Shown piece by piece: positions 6,559 through 14,379 of a stretch of 17,026 bases of DNA (positions are counted from its first letter, which is position 1; the number at the start of each line of letters is the position of its first letter). A program made the position numbers and the translations under genes. Location: contig JAUWRZ010000004.1 of NCBI GenBank assembly GCA_030610325.1, forward strand, positions 1 through 17,026. Direction: 5' to 3'. The stretch comes from Sulfurimonadaceae bacterium. GTDB lineage: Bacteria > Campylobacterota > Campylobacteria > Campylobacterales > Sulfurimonadaceae. The notes under the pieces were generated by a model that saw nothing but the letters and a program-made list of their open reading frames with translations, did no database searches and was not told the origin of the DNA.

Positions 6559-9305
6559 CAACTTGCCTTCGACTCATCGGATTTAAGCTCATGGGCGATG
6601 CCAAGCACTCCAAGCGGATCGATGACCATGATGATCTGACCATTACCCAACAATGAGGTCCCGCTAAAGATCGGGTGCTCTTCCATCACACCCTCAAGCG
6701 GTTTCTGGACTACATCAAGCTGACCGTGCAGTTCATTGACGACTACTGCAAGTAGGTTTCCTTTGATGTTTAAGACTACGATCGGCAACTCTTTACCCTC
6801 GAGTTCCTGCTCATCGAGCATCGACTTGATAAACAGTAGCGGGATCACTTCACCACGGATATAGACGAACGGTTCACTGTGCAAGAACTCGATCTCTGAT
6901 CTCTCTATTTTAACGGTCTCAGAGACACTGTCCATTGGAAAACCATAATGTACACCACTCATGGAGACATGCAGCAGTGAGGTGACGGCAAGTGAGACCG
7001 GGATAGCCAGTGTGATCGTCGTTCCCTGGTTGGGGACCGTACGGATCGAGATCGATCCACCAAAGCCCTCGATCGATTTTTTCACGACATCCATACCAAC
7101 ACCACGACCACTGTACTCACTGATCTCATCTACAGTAGAGAGGCCAGGAAGCAGTACCAGTTCAGCCCGTTCATCATCACTTAAGCCGTCTAGCTGTTCA
7201 ATGCTCATCAGCCCCTTCTCAAGGACTTTGTTCGCTACTTTCTCTACATTGATACCGGCACCATCATCTTTGATCTCGATAATGATCTTATCGGACTGGG
7301 CATAAGCACTCAGTGTGACATTACCCTCAGGCGATTTCCCTTTTTTAGTTCGGGTATCAGGGTCTTCGATCCCATGATCAAGTGAGTTACGCATGATATG
7401 GATCATTGGGTCCGCCAGCATCTCGATCATGTTCTTATCAAGCTTGGTATCGCCGCCTTCCATCTCAAGTCTTACTTTTTTGCCGAGTTTCTTGGAGATA
7501 TCACGTACCAGTTTCGGATAGCGATCAAAGACATAGGAGATAGGTAGCATCCGCATCGACATGATCAGGTCCTGAAGCTGCTCGGATAGACGGTTGATAA
7601 AGGCATATTTCTCCATTATCGCACGGCTGATCATCGTAGAGTCCATCTCATCGACACTCTGCGCCAGATAAGGGAGCGAGTTCTTCGCCACAAGCAGTTC
7701 TCCGACGATGTTCATCATACTATCGATCGACTCCTGCTCGATCTTGACTGTCTTACCGATAACGTTCTTCTTACTCTCCTCACGTGGCTTTTTCACTTTT
7801 GCAGCCGGGCTACTCTTCTCTTTTTCTACAGCCACCGGCTCGATGGCTGGAGTCACCTCTGCCGGCTTGGCTACAGGAGCTGTCTCGACAATAGCCACCG
7901 ACTCCGGCTCACTCGCAGTAGCCGCCTCCTCTTCAGGTACACTCAATCCCAACTCTCCACTTATCCAGCTTACTATCTGCTCTTTACCTTCGACTACGGC
8001 AGGCATCTCTGGGAAGTATGGACGGATATGCCCTATCATCGTCTCTACTCTGCTAATAGCATCTTCACTGTCGATAGTCTGTAGCGAAAGTAGCTGCTGT
8101 TCAAGGATACGTCGGAGGATCTCAGCATCCTTCTCGCTGATCTCACTCACCGCTGATACCGTTGTCTCAGCTTCAGGCTTGACATCAGCACTCTCAACAG
8201 CTGTTGAACTACTATCAGTCATCTCAGCCTCTATATAGGAGGACCCAGTCGTCAAGGCTGTGACAAATGGCTCCAGTCTGAGCAACTCCCCATCTGCTGT
8301 CATCGCTATCAATACTTTGAGCCGTTCGAGCTGAAAGTGCTGGATAGTCTCATTGCCGATGAGTTGAAGTGATCGTTCTATCGCTTCAGAGAGGGCCCCT
8401 TTATCAGCATCTCGCAGCGCGGTAAGTACTTCAGAAGAGAGCTCTTTCATCACATCAAGCTGATGACCGCTCTCACCGGTAGAGATCTGCAGCAGTGTCG
8501 CGATATCGAGCGGATAAAACTGCAACTCATCAATAAAATTGAAGAGTGCGTCTTCGATCTCCTCATAGGTCGCATAGATAAAAGCTGTCAACTCCATCTG
8601 CAGGGTCAATCCCTCTGCATCATCAAGACCACTGAGAATCGATTTTGCATTGACCTCACCCATACAGCTGTAAAGGCCTACGACTTTCTCTTCAAGCATT
8701 GAAAGTGTATAGAGCGGATCGTTTCCAAACACCATACATGACTCATCGACATCAAAGACAACAGCATAGAGATGAGCCTGTTCAACAGCAGCTTCATCAA
8801 ACTCACCCAATCGGTAAGGGATACTCTGCTTATGAGACTCAAGAAATCCCATCGGCATATTGACGATACGTTTTGTCTCTGTACCAAGGACAAAAGGACA
8901 TACCCAAGCCTCTTCAGCCTCGGTATCTTTACCCATCTGTTCACTCAGTTGTCCAATGATCTCTTCGACCGTCGCTTCATCTGCATCGACGATATCCTCA
9001 CTCTCTTCAGCTGCTTCTACCAGATTAAGGACCTCATCAAAGGCGTTATAGAGTGCTTCGAGCATCTCCTCTTGAAAGCTGATCTTTCCCGCACGAAGCA
9101 TATCGAGCAGGTCTTCGGCATGGTGGGTGATATCTTTGACCGACTCAAAACCGACTATTCCGGAGCCCCCCTTAAGGGTATGGGCAGCACGAAAGACAGA
9201 GTTAAGTAGTTCCGGATCATCCCCGCCGATACCTTCGATGTTCTGATCGATAAAAGCGAGGTTCTCCCGCGCTTCTTGTAAAAACTGTTCGAGTAATGGG
9301 TTCAT
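6558..9305 (-). CDS. cheA: Chemotaxis histidine kinase CheA
   Basis: A 915-residue CheA, much longer than the 654 residues of the E. coli enzyme. An HPt (P1) domain occupies about 1-120 with phosphorylated His42 in A-H-T-L-K-G-G-S-G. A long region (about 130-515) stands where P2 would be, with no recognisable CheY-binding domain; it ends in a Pro/Ala/Glu/Lys-rich linker (about 460-515). The dimerisation domain (about 520-590) follows, then the ATPase (about 595-770) with N box H-I-M-R-N-S-L-D-H-G (636-645), G1 D-D-G-A-G (680-684) and G2 G-R-G-V-G-M (733-738). The CheW-like regulatory domain (about 772-905) is last. All catalytic motifs are intact. AAGGGAG lies about 6 bases before the ATG. 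It should phosphorylate the CheYs, CheB and perhaps the receiver protein at 3437-4777. Confidence 0.97.
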   Translation of the reverse strand: MNPLLEQFLQEARENLAFIDQNIEGIGGDDPELLNSVFRAAHTLKGGSGIVGFESVKDITHHAEDLLDMLRAGKISFQEEMLEALYNAFDEVLNLVEAAEESEDIVDADEATVEEIIGQLSEQMGKDTEAEEAWVCPFVLGTETKRIVNMPMGFLESHKQSIPYRLGEFDEAAVEQAHLYAVVFDVDESCMVFGNDPLYTLSMLEEKVVGLYSCMGEVNAKSILSGLDDAEGLTLQMELTAFIYATYEEIEDALFNFIDELQFYPLDIATLLQISTGESGHQLDVMKELSSEVLTALRDADKGALSEAIERSLQLIGNETIQHFQLERLKVLIAMTADGELLRLEPFVTALTTGSSYIEAEMTDSSSTAVESADVKPEAETTVSAVSEISEKDAEILRRILEQQLLSLQTIDSEDAISRVETMIGHIRPYFPEMPAVVEGKEQIVSWISGELGLSVPEEEAATASEPESVAIVETAPVAKPAEVTPAIEPVAVEKEKSSPAAKVKKPREESKKNVIGKTVKIEQESIDSMMNIVGELLVAKNSLPYLAQSVDEMDSTMISRAIMEKYAFINRLSEQLQDLIMSMRMLPISYVFDRYPKLVRDISKKLGKKVRLEMEGGDTKLDKNMIEMLADPMIHIMRNSLDHGIEDPDTRTKKGKSPEGNVTLSAYAQSDKIIIEIKDDGAGINVEKVANKVLEKGLMSIEQLDGLSDDERAELVLLPGLSTVDEISEYSGRGVGMDVVKKSIEGFGGSISIRTVPNQGTTITLAIPVSLAVTSLLHVSMSGVHYGFPMDSVSETVKIERSEIEFLHSEPFVYIRGEVIPLLFIKSMLDEQELEGKELPIVVLNIKGNLLAVVVNELHGQLDVVQKPLEGVMEEHPIFSGTSLLGNGQIIMVIDPLGVLGIAHELKSDESKAS

Positions 9306-9315
9306 CGATACTCCC

Positions 9316-9684
9316 TTAGACTTTCAATAATATCTGCAGATAGCTCTTGAGTTCATCTGGTTTAATAGGTTTGGTCTCAAAAAGGTTCGCACCTACCTTA
9401 TAAGCTTCTATCTTGTCGGCCTCTTGTGCCTGCGTGGTGATCATGATGACAGGAGTCACTTTATACTTTGGCTGTTTTCTTAGTTCACTGATGAAGGAGT
9501 AACCATCCATGATCGGCATGTTCACATCCACAAGATAGAGTCCTATCTCCACATCAAGACTGCGTTCAAGTGCTTCCATACCGTTCTCAGCCTCAACCAC
9601 ATCCACCCCAAGCTCTTTTAATATATGACCATGATAACTGCGTACAGTCTTTGAATCATCTACTACCATCACTGTTGCCATCAT
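9316..9684 (-). CDS. cheY: Second CheY-like response regulator
   Basis: A single receiver domain of 122 residues. Asp9 and Asp10 form the acidic pocket, Asp53 (in L-V-D-V-N-M-P) is the phosphoacceptor, T-T at 83-84 includes the switch threonine, and Lys105 (in T-K-P-I) completes the site. It lies between the CheZ-like gene and cheA. Two start codons are adjacent (ATG-ATG at 9684 and 9681); AGGAG is 4 bases from the first and 7 from the second, so the shorter form (9316-9681) may be the true one. The Shine-Dalgarno partly overlaps the CheZ-like stop. With two CheYs in one operon, one may drive the output and the other act as a phosphate sink or serve another target; the sequence does not show which. 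Confidence 0.92.
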   Translation of the reverse strand: MMATVMVVDDSKTVRSYHGHILKELGVDVVEAENGMEALERSLDVEIGLYLVDVNMPIMDGYSFISELRKQPKYKVTPVIMITTQAQEADKIEAYKVGANLFETKPIKPDELKSYLQILLKV

Positions 9685-9691
9685 CTCTCTC

Positions 9692-10078
9692 CTAAAAAAA
9701 CTCTATGCCATCATCACTACTGCCATCAGCCGTCTTACCGGAAAAAGCACTGTGTCGTTCTTTGGCATGTTCAAGTACACTCTGAAGCCTCTCACTCATC
9801 ACATCGAGGGCCTGCGCCCGTTCCTCTTTCGATAAGGAGTGCTCAAGCCCTGATATACCCGTCTGTACACTCTCCATCGCTTCGATCGTAGCCGAAAGCT
9901 GCTGTGAGATGATATCCTGGTACTGCATCACCTCAAGGGTCTCATCATCAAGCACCAGACCCTTACTCTCAATAAAAGTGGCTACCTGTACCTGTGCCGC
10001 TCTAGTCAACTCGATCGTATCGGTCTCGACCATCTTGATATGTTCAAGCAGCTCATCGACTCTATCTAATAGGACCAT
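9692..10078 (-). CDS. cheZ: CheZ-like CheY phosphatase
   Basis: A 128-residue helical protein, far shorter than E. coli CheZ (214) but with its key parts. Helices of a probable hairpin carry Q-Y-Q-D-I-I-S-Q, in which Asp55 and Gln59 match in identity and spacing the catalytic Asp143 and Gln147 of E. coli CheZ (F-Q-D-L-T-G-Q). The protein ends in a flexible Ser/Gly/Asp-rich stretch closing with D-D-G-I-E-F-F, like the CheY-binding acidic-aromatic tail of CheZ. It should dephosphorylate one or both of the flanking CheYs. The ATG at 10078 is chosen because a purine-rich AGAGAG stretch precedes it at suitable spacing; the GTG at 10093, abutting the previous stop, has none. Numbering here is from the ATG. 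Divergent short CheZ proteins are known in Campylobacterota. Confidence 0.85.
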   Translation of the reverse strand: MVLLDRVDELLEHIKMVETDTIELTRAAQVQVATFIESKGLVLDDETLEVMQYQDIISQQLSATIEAMESVQTGISGLEHSLSKEERAQALDVMSERLQSVLEHAKERHSAFSGKTADGSSDDGIEFF

Positions 10079-10093
10079 GGTCTCTCTCTTCAC

Positions 10094-10471
10094 TTATGCC
10101 GGCAGACGAAGTACACGGGTGATCGCCTGTTTTAACTGCGCCGGATTGAACGGCTTTACGATCCAGCCTGTCAGTCCAAGCGCCTTACCCTGCTGCTTCA
10201 GTTCCGCTTTTGTCTCGGTAGTCAACATCAAGACGGGTGTACGTTTTGTCGCATCGACCTGACGCAGACCCTGTAAAAACTCCAACCCGTTCATCACCGG
10301 CATATTGAGGTCAGTGATGATAAGGTCTGGTGCTATCACTCCACTCTCTATCTCGGCAAGTGCATCCTGGGCCTGAAGATACTGTTTGACATCGATCGGC
10401 ATCGTATCTGTCACCATGCGCGTCGAAGCCAGCGCTGTCTCACTATCATCTACAAAGATCACTAATGGCAT
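10094..10471 (-). CDS. cheY: CheY response regulator
   Basis: A 125-residue receiver. Asp8/Asp9 form the acidic pocket, Asp54 (in I-T-D-L-N-M-P) is the phosphoacceptor, T-T at 84-85 is the switch region and Lys106 lies in G-W-I-V-K-P-F. The G-W-I-V-K-P-F-N-P ending is common in CheYs of large, non-enteric chemosensory operons. AGGAG (10478-10482) lies 6 bases upstream and overlaps the cheR stop. It sits directly before the CheZ-like gene, the natural pairing of messenger and phosphatase. The target (flagellar switch or another device) is not encoded here. Confidence 0.94.
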   Translation of the reverse strand: MPLVIFVDDSETALASTRMVTDTMPIDVKQYLQAQDALAEIESGVIAPDLIITDLNMPVMNGLEFLQGLRQVDATKRTPVLMLTTETKAELKQQGKALGLTGWIVKPFNPAQLKQAITRVLRLPA

Positions 10472-10480
10472 ATCTTTCTC

Positions 10481-11311
10481 CTACTTTTGATATATCAGGG
10501 TCGTATCGATCTTTCTTGCGGTAAACACCGAGACGATCCGACTCATATATTCGGCATGTCCTAAAAGGACATAACCACCTGGGTCAAGCATGTCATAAAA
10601 GCTCATCGCTACCTCTTTACGGCTGGCATCATCGAAGTAGATCATCATATTACGAGAGAAGATCACATCGAACTTACCAAGCTTTCTTAACATCGCTTTA
10701 TCAAAGACGTTCGAGACTCTAAAATCGACAGTCCCTTTCAGATCATCACTGATCTCATAGCCCATCGACTTTTTGACAAACCACTCTTTCAACGTACTCT
10801 TAGGGATAGCATGGATGGAGCGGTCGCTATATTTACCGGCGATAGCTTTCTCGATGACTTTAGAGTCGATATCGATACCGACTACCTCTATATCACGCTC
10901 TTCCATGATCACACCCTCGTTGATGATGTGAAGGATGATAGAGTAAGGCTCTTCTCCAGTCGAACTCGGTGCCGAGAGGATACGAAGTACTTTATCCTTA
11001 GGCAGCTTCTTGTGCAGCTCAGGCAAAATATGCTCGACTAGTACCTCGAACTGCTCTTTCTCACGGTAGAAGTAGGTCTCATTGACCGTCATGCCGTTCA
11101 TCAACTCCTGAAACTCACTGCCATCTTTATCTTCAAATCGAAGTTTAAAGAAATATTTTCTAAAGTTCTCAGCACCTAACTTCTCAGCACGTGCTTCGAT
11201 GAACTTGGCAAGCTTTTCGTAATGTTTCTCCTCTTCGAGAAAGATCCCGCTTTTACGGTAGATGAACTCACTCATCTTTGCGAAGTTAGTCGTTGAAAGC
11301 ATATATGCCAT
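10481..11311 (-). CDS. cheR: Chemoreceptor glutamate methyltransferase CheR
   Basis: A 276-residue S-adenosylmethionine-dependent methyltransferase that methylates receptor glutamates for adaptation. An N-terminal helical domain (about 1-75) ends in T-V-N-E-T-Y-F-Y-R-E, the conserved CheR motif. The catalytic domain carries the SAM-binding loop S-A-P-S-S-T-G-E-E-P-Y-S (113-124), an acidic ribose-binding segment G-I-D-I-D, the R-N-M-M-I-Y-F-D motif (220-227) and G-H-A-E-Y-M (251-256). Length and motif order match the family. No TPR or other extra domain is present. The MCP in this operon has no C-terminal pentapeptide tether for CheR, so the enzyme must reach the helices directly. AAAGG precedes the ATG by about 7 bases. 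Confidence 0.96.
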   Translation of the reverse strand: MAYMLSTTNFAKMSEFIYRKSGIFLEEEKHYEKLAKFIEARAEKLGAENFRKYFFKLRFEDKDGSEFQELMNGMTVNETYFYREKEQFEVLVEHILPELHKKLPKDKVLRILSAPSSTGEEPYSIILHIINEGVIMEERDIEVVGIDIDSKVIEKAIAGKYSDRSIHAIPKSTLKEWFVKKSMGYEISDDLKGTVDFRVSNVFDKAMLRKLGKFDVIFSRNMMIYFDDASRKEVAMSFYDMLDPGGYVLLGHAEYMSRIVSVFTARKIDTTLIYQK

Positions 11312-11314
11312 GGC

Positions 11315-11938
11315 TTAGCCTTTGATGGAGCGGATCGCCCCATCTACACCGAAAGTGACATATGCATCATCATCAAACCGGGCCTTAAGTGACTCAAGAA
11401 GCACTATGTCCTCCTCTTCACCGATCTCTGCCATATAATCGACTGCTGTCATCGCCACATTGATATCCTCTTCATGTTCAAGCAGCTCTATGAGCATCTC
11501 ACGTGACTCAGCGAAGTCGACATCACCAAGGACATTGATGGCAAAGATACGCAGGTCACGGTCATCGCCTATCAGAAACTTGACGATGTAGTACTTGATG
11601 GCATCACCATGGTCTTGCAAGATCGAGATACCAAGGTTTCGGACATAGGCGTTACGAAGCTTCAAAAGCTCCATGATCGACTCGATCGGTGCTCTTTTCC
11701 TCTCTATCTTTGCCAGCGTCGCTGCGATCTCAGAAGCCAGGTCTTTTGGCAGGTCATGGTCTTTTAACATTACGACAAGACGCTCCGGACCACCATCAAA
11801 CTCAGCCATCTTGTCTGAGGCGTGACTCTTATGTTCATAGTCATCTACACTGTGATAATACTCCTGGGCTTCTTCAAGGGTGGCGAAGGTAGGAAACACT
11901 TCGACCTCTTGTTCTTTATGTTTTTTTACTAATGCCAT
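11315..11938 (-). CDS. HEAT-repeat protein of the chemosensory operon
   Basis: A 207-residue protein. After a charged N-terminal region (1-80) it has about four HEAT-like helical pairs (about 83-205), with recurring N-A-Y-V-R-N-L-G-I-S-I-L, R-D-L-R-I-F-A-I-N-V-L-G-D and I-N-V-A-M-T-A-V-D-Y-M-A-E-I-G segments. HEAT arrays are protein-binding scaffolds, and HEAT proteins are found in some large chemosensory operons, so a role in assembling or regulating the array is likely, though the partner is unknown. It lies between cheB and cheR. Its first six residues (M-A-L-V-K-K) and the 18 bases encoding them are identical to the start of the soluble MCP. Its Shine-Dalgarno, AAGGTGAG, overlaps the cheB stop. 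Confidence 0.82.
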   Translation of the reverse strand: MALVKKHKEQEVEVFPTFATLEEAQEYYHSVDDYEHKSHASDKMAEFDGGPERLVVMLKDHDLPKDLASEIAATLAKIERKRAPIESIMELLKLRNAYVRNLGISILQDHGDAIKYYIVKFLIGDDRDLRIFAINVLGDVDFAESREMLIELLEHEEDINVAMTAVDYMAEIGEEEDIVLLESLKARFDDDAYVTFGVDGAIRSIKG

Positions 11939-11947
11939 CTTCTCACC

Positions 11948-12997
11948 TTACCGGAATGTCGCGACCGTCTTTGGGATCTTTGGAAATGGCAGCTGTTCAA
12001 CGACGCCACCACGATCATATGCCTCTTTTGGCATACCATAGACCGTCGCTGTATCTTCACTCTCACCCACCGTATAGGCTCCTGCTCTCTTAAGCGCTAC
12101 CATACCATCCGCACCATCATCACCGATACCCGTCAGGAGTACACCCATCAACTGCTCTCCACTGAAAAGTTCAAGAGCACTGGCAAACATCTCATCCACA
12201 CTGGGCTGAAAGAACTGCTCGTTCTTATCCTTACCTTCGCGAAGCACTATCTTGCCCGAGACTTTTTTAGCAAAATGCAGATGGACGCCCCCTTTAGCGA
12301 TGTAGATGTTACCCGGTAACAGTTCCATGTTGTTTGCACTCTCATGCACCGGAAGCTGGGAGACCCTGTCGATCCTCCCTGCAAAAGCAGCTGTGAACTG
12401 TGCCGGCATATGCTGGACTACACAGACCGGATGCGGATAATCTCGAGGCAGTGAGGCACAGATCTGTTCGATAAGACCCGGTCCACCGGTCGACGAACCG
12501 ATCATCACGACCTTTTTCACATCTCGGCTGTCACCACCGGACGACTTCTCTACTTTTGGCCGCTCTCTTACCGCCGGGCGTCTACTGCTCTTGCGTAAGC
12601 GGCGTTTTGGGATACGGCTGAGCGATCTGACCTTACGGATGATATCCTCACTATTCTCCTCTTTGCCGATGTTCATGGTACCCGGTTTACCGATGTAGTC
12701 GATGGCACCAAGCTCTAGAGCTTCGATGGTGGTATCAGCACTCTCCGTCGTCAACGAGCTGATCATCAAGATCGGTGTCGGGTTCTGTTCCATAATAGCC
12801 TTGACAGCACTTAGACCATCAAGGACAGGCATATTGATATCCATGGTGATCACATCATAGTTCTCAGCTGTTGCTTTATCGATGGCTTCCTGACCATTTT
12901 TAGCGAGATCTATCTCAAACGAAAGAGTCTCGATCAGTTCACGAAGCTGTTTTCTTACCAAAGCCGAATCATCGACTATCAGGACTCGTTTACTCAC
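11948..12997 (-). CDS. cheB: Chemoreceptor methylesterase/glutamine deamidase CheB
   Basis: A 349-residue CheB with both domains. The receiver (1-120) has Asp9, Asp10, phosphoacceptor Asp53, Ser80 and Lys104. A strongly basic linker follows (about 128-150, K-R-R-L-R-K type). The methylesterase (about 160-345) has Ser169 in G-S-S-T-G-G, His196 in V-V-Q-H-M-P and Asp294 in G-I-G-D-D-G-A, matching the Ser-His-Asp triad of the enteric enzyme. C. jejuni CheB lacks the receiver, so this is the full feedback-regulated form. The start is GTG at 12997, overlapping the stop of the triple-CheW gene as GTGA; AAAGGT is 6 bases upstream. It should demethylate the MCP of this operon once phosphorylated by CheA. 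Confidence 0.97.
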   Translation of the reverse strand: MSKRVLIVDDSALVRKQLRELIETLSFEIDLAKNGQEAIDKATAENYDVITMDINMPVLDGLSAVKAIMEQNPTPILMISSLTTESADTTIEALELGAIDYIGKPGTMNIGKEENSEDIIRKVRSLSRIPKRRLRKSSRRPAVRERPKVEKSSGGDSRDVKKVVMIGSSTGGPGLIEQICASLPRDYPHPVCVVQHMPAQFTAAFAGRIDRVSQLPVHESANNMELLPGNIYIAKGGVHLHFAKKVSGKIVLREGKDKNEQFFQPSVDEMFASALELFSGEQLMGVLLTGIGDDGADGMVALKRAGAYTVGESEDTATVYGMPKEAYDRGGVVEQLPFPKIPKTVATFR

Positions 12998-14376
12998 GCT
13001 TGTACCTTTTCACTGTTAAATAATCTCTCCATATTGAGCAGAAGCACCAGACGTGCACCATCATCAAGATGTAAGACATCAGTGACAAGCTCTCCACGCT
13101 CCTCTTCTGCTCTAATAGCATCAGCATGGATACCCATCACATCACTCACACTATCTACCCGAAAGCCAATACGCTCTTTACCGTTCTCACATACGATGAT
13201 CTTCAGCTCCTCATCATCATCGAAAGGAGCATTTAGACGCTTATGTAACGAACTCACGGCGACTACCTGTCCCCTGATATTGATGATACCGTCGATCAGT
13301 TCAGGAGCATCAGGGACCTGAGTGAGAGGCAGTGCATCTATGATACTGCTTACCTCTTCGATATCGATCGCATACTCCTCCTCTCCGATCTTGAAGATCA
13401 CCACTTCAAGAGCGATAGCCGACTCTGCATCTTCCATCTCGATCTCATCTCCGACAAGTAGCTTCTCATTGGCCGTTATCATCTCAGCCAGTATCTCCTC
13501 ACCGATCACGGCGATAAGCTGCTCATCCGAATGGATGATCCCTGAAAGCTTCTTATCTTTAAAGTTCTCAGGAAGTCCATCGACCTGCGAAGCCAGGAAA
13601 TCACGAATATCAAGGATCTCATCAATGATCAGACCTATATATTTACCACCGTATTGGGCGACAAGGATACGGTTCTTCTCACTTACCTTCTCATCAAACC
13701 CATAAGATCGACGCAGATCGGCAACGACGAGTAGCTCATCACGCAGCTGGATCATCCCCTCTATCTCAGCACGACTTCCGGCCAACTCGGTAAAAGTCTC
13801 CGGCATATTGATGATCTCACGCAGAAAGTCGATCTTGAGCGCGTAACGCTCATCTGCCATCTTAAAGAGCAGATAGCGCTGTGATGAACTATCACTTTTC
13901 TCAAGATAGCTGTTTAGCTCTTTGGTGTTCTCTTTAATAGCACTGCTCTCATAGCGTTTAAGGATGACATCTTTGAACAGTCGCTCCAACTCAAAGACCT
14001 GGACAATATCCCCATGATGTCGATAGATAGCGACGATGGCATCTTCAGGAGTATCGATATACTCGATCTTCTCCTGATCTATGACAATACTCTCAACGAC
14101 TTCAGAGATCAGAAGTGCCATATGCGCATGAGTGCCTGTCAAAGTAAGCAGACGGCTCAAAGGTGACTGAGAATCGACTGCATCGATACCAAGAAGCAGG
14201 TTCACATCCAATACTGTCCGGATGCTCCCGCCCATAGCACTCAATCCGACGATCTCTTTCGGACTCAAGACCAGTGGTGTCAGCTCAGGCACATGACGGA
14301 TCTGTTCTATGGCACTCGTAGTGATACCGTAGCTGATATTATCATGCTTTATGATCAATATCTCATCGATTTGCAT
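12994..14376 (-). CDS. Coupling protein with three tandem CheW domains
   Basis: A 460-residue protein made of three CheW-type domains: about 4-138, 166-300 and 322-455, joined by charged linkers. Ordinary CheW is a single domain of about 160 residues linking receptors to CheA. The third copy is the most canonical, with G-I-I-N-I-R-G-Q-V-V-A-V carrying the conserved arginine (Arg368). The second has M-I-Q-L-R-D-E-L-L-V-V (Arg212). The first has L-S-A-M-G-G-S-I-R there, without that arginine, so it is degenerate at a site that matters for coupling. It lies between the MCP and cheB genes, and no single-domain CheW is present in the window. The start is ATG at 14376, with AGGGA 7 bases upstream; the GTG at 14379, abutting the MCP stop, is less likely. 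Confidence 0.9.
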   Translation of the reverse strand: MQIDEILIIKHDNISYGITTSAIEQIRHVPELTPLVLSPKEIVGLSAMGGSIRTVLDVNLLLGIDAVDSQSPLSRLLTLTGTHAHMALLISEVVESIVIDQEKIEYIDTPEDAIVAIYRHHGDIVQVFELERLFKDVILKRYESSAIKENTKELNSYLEKSDSSSQRYLLFKMADERYALKIDFLREIINMPETFTELAGSRAEIEGMIQLRDELLVVADLRRSYGFDEKVSEKNRILVAQYGGKYIGLIIDEILDIRDFLASQVDGLPENFKDKKLSGIIHSDEQLIAVIGEEILAEMITANEKLLVGDEIEMEDAESAIALEVVIFKIGEEEYAIDIEEVSSIIDALPLTQVPDAPELIDGIINIRGQVVAVSSLHKRLNAPFDDDEELKIIVCENGKERIGFRVDSVSDVMGIHADAIRAEEERGELVTDVLHLDDGARLVLLLNMERLFNSEKVQA

Positions 14377-14379
14377 CAC

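Noticed and set aside
7708..8238. Long open frame (176 codons) on the plus strand opposite cheA
   Set aside because: It is antisense to the CheA P2-replacement and linker regions, which are securely coding. Its product is a low-complexity Ser/Ile/Ala-rich sequence typical of an antisense shadow.
11922..11938. A-tracts near the starts of the HEAT (A7) and MCP (A8) genes as phase-variation switches
   Set aside because: Campylobacterota contingency tracts are usually long G/C runs. Seven or eight A bases encoding Lys-Lys are short, and both frames are intact.
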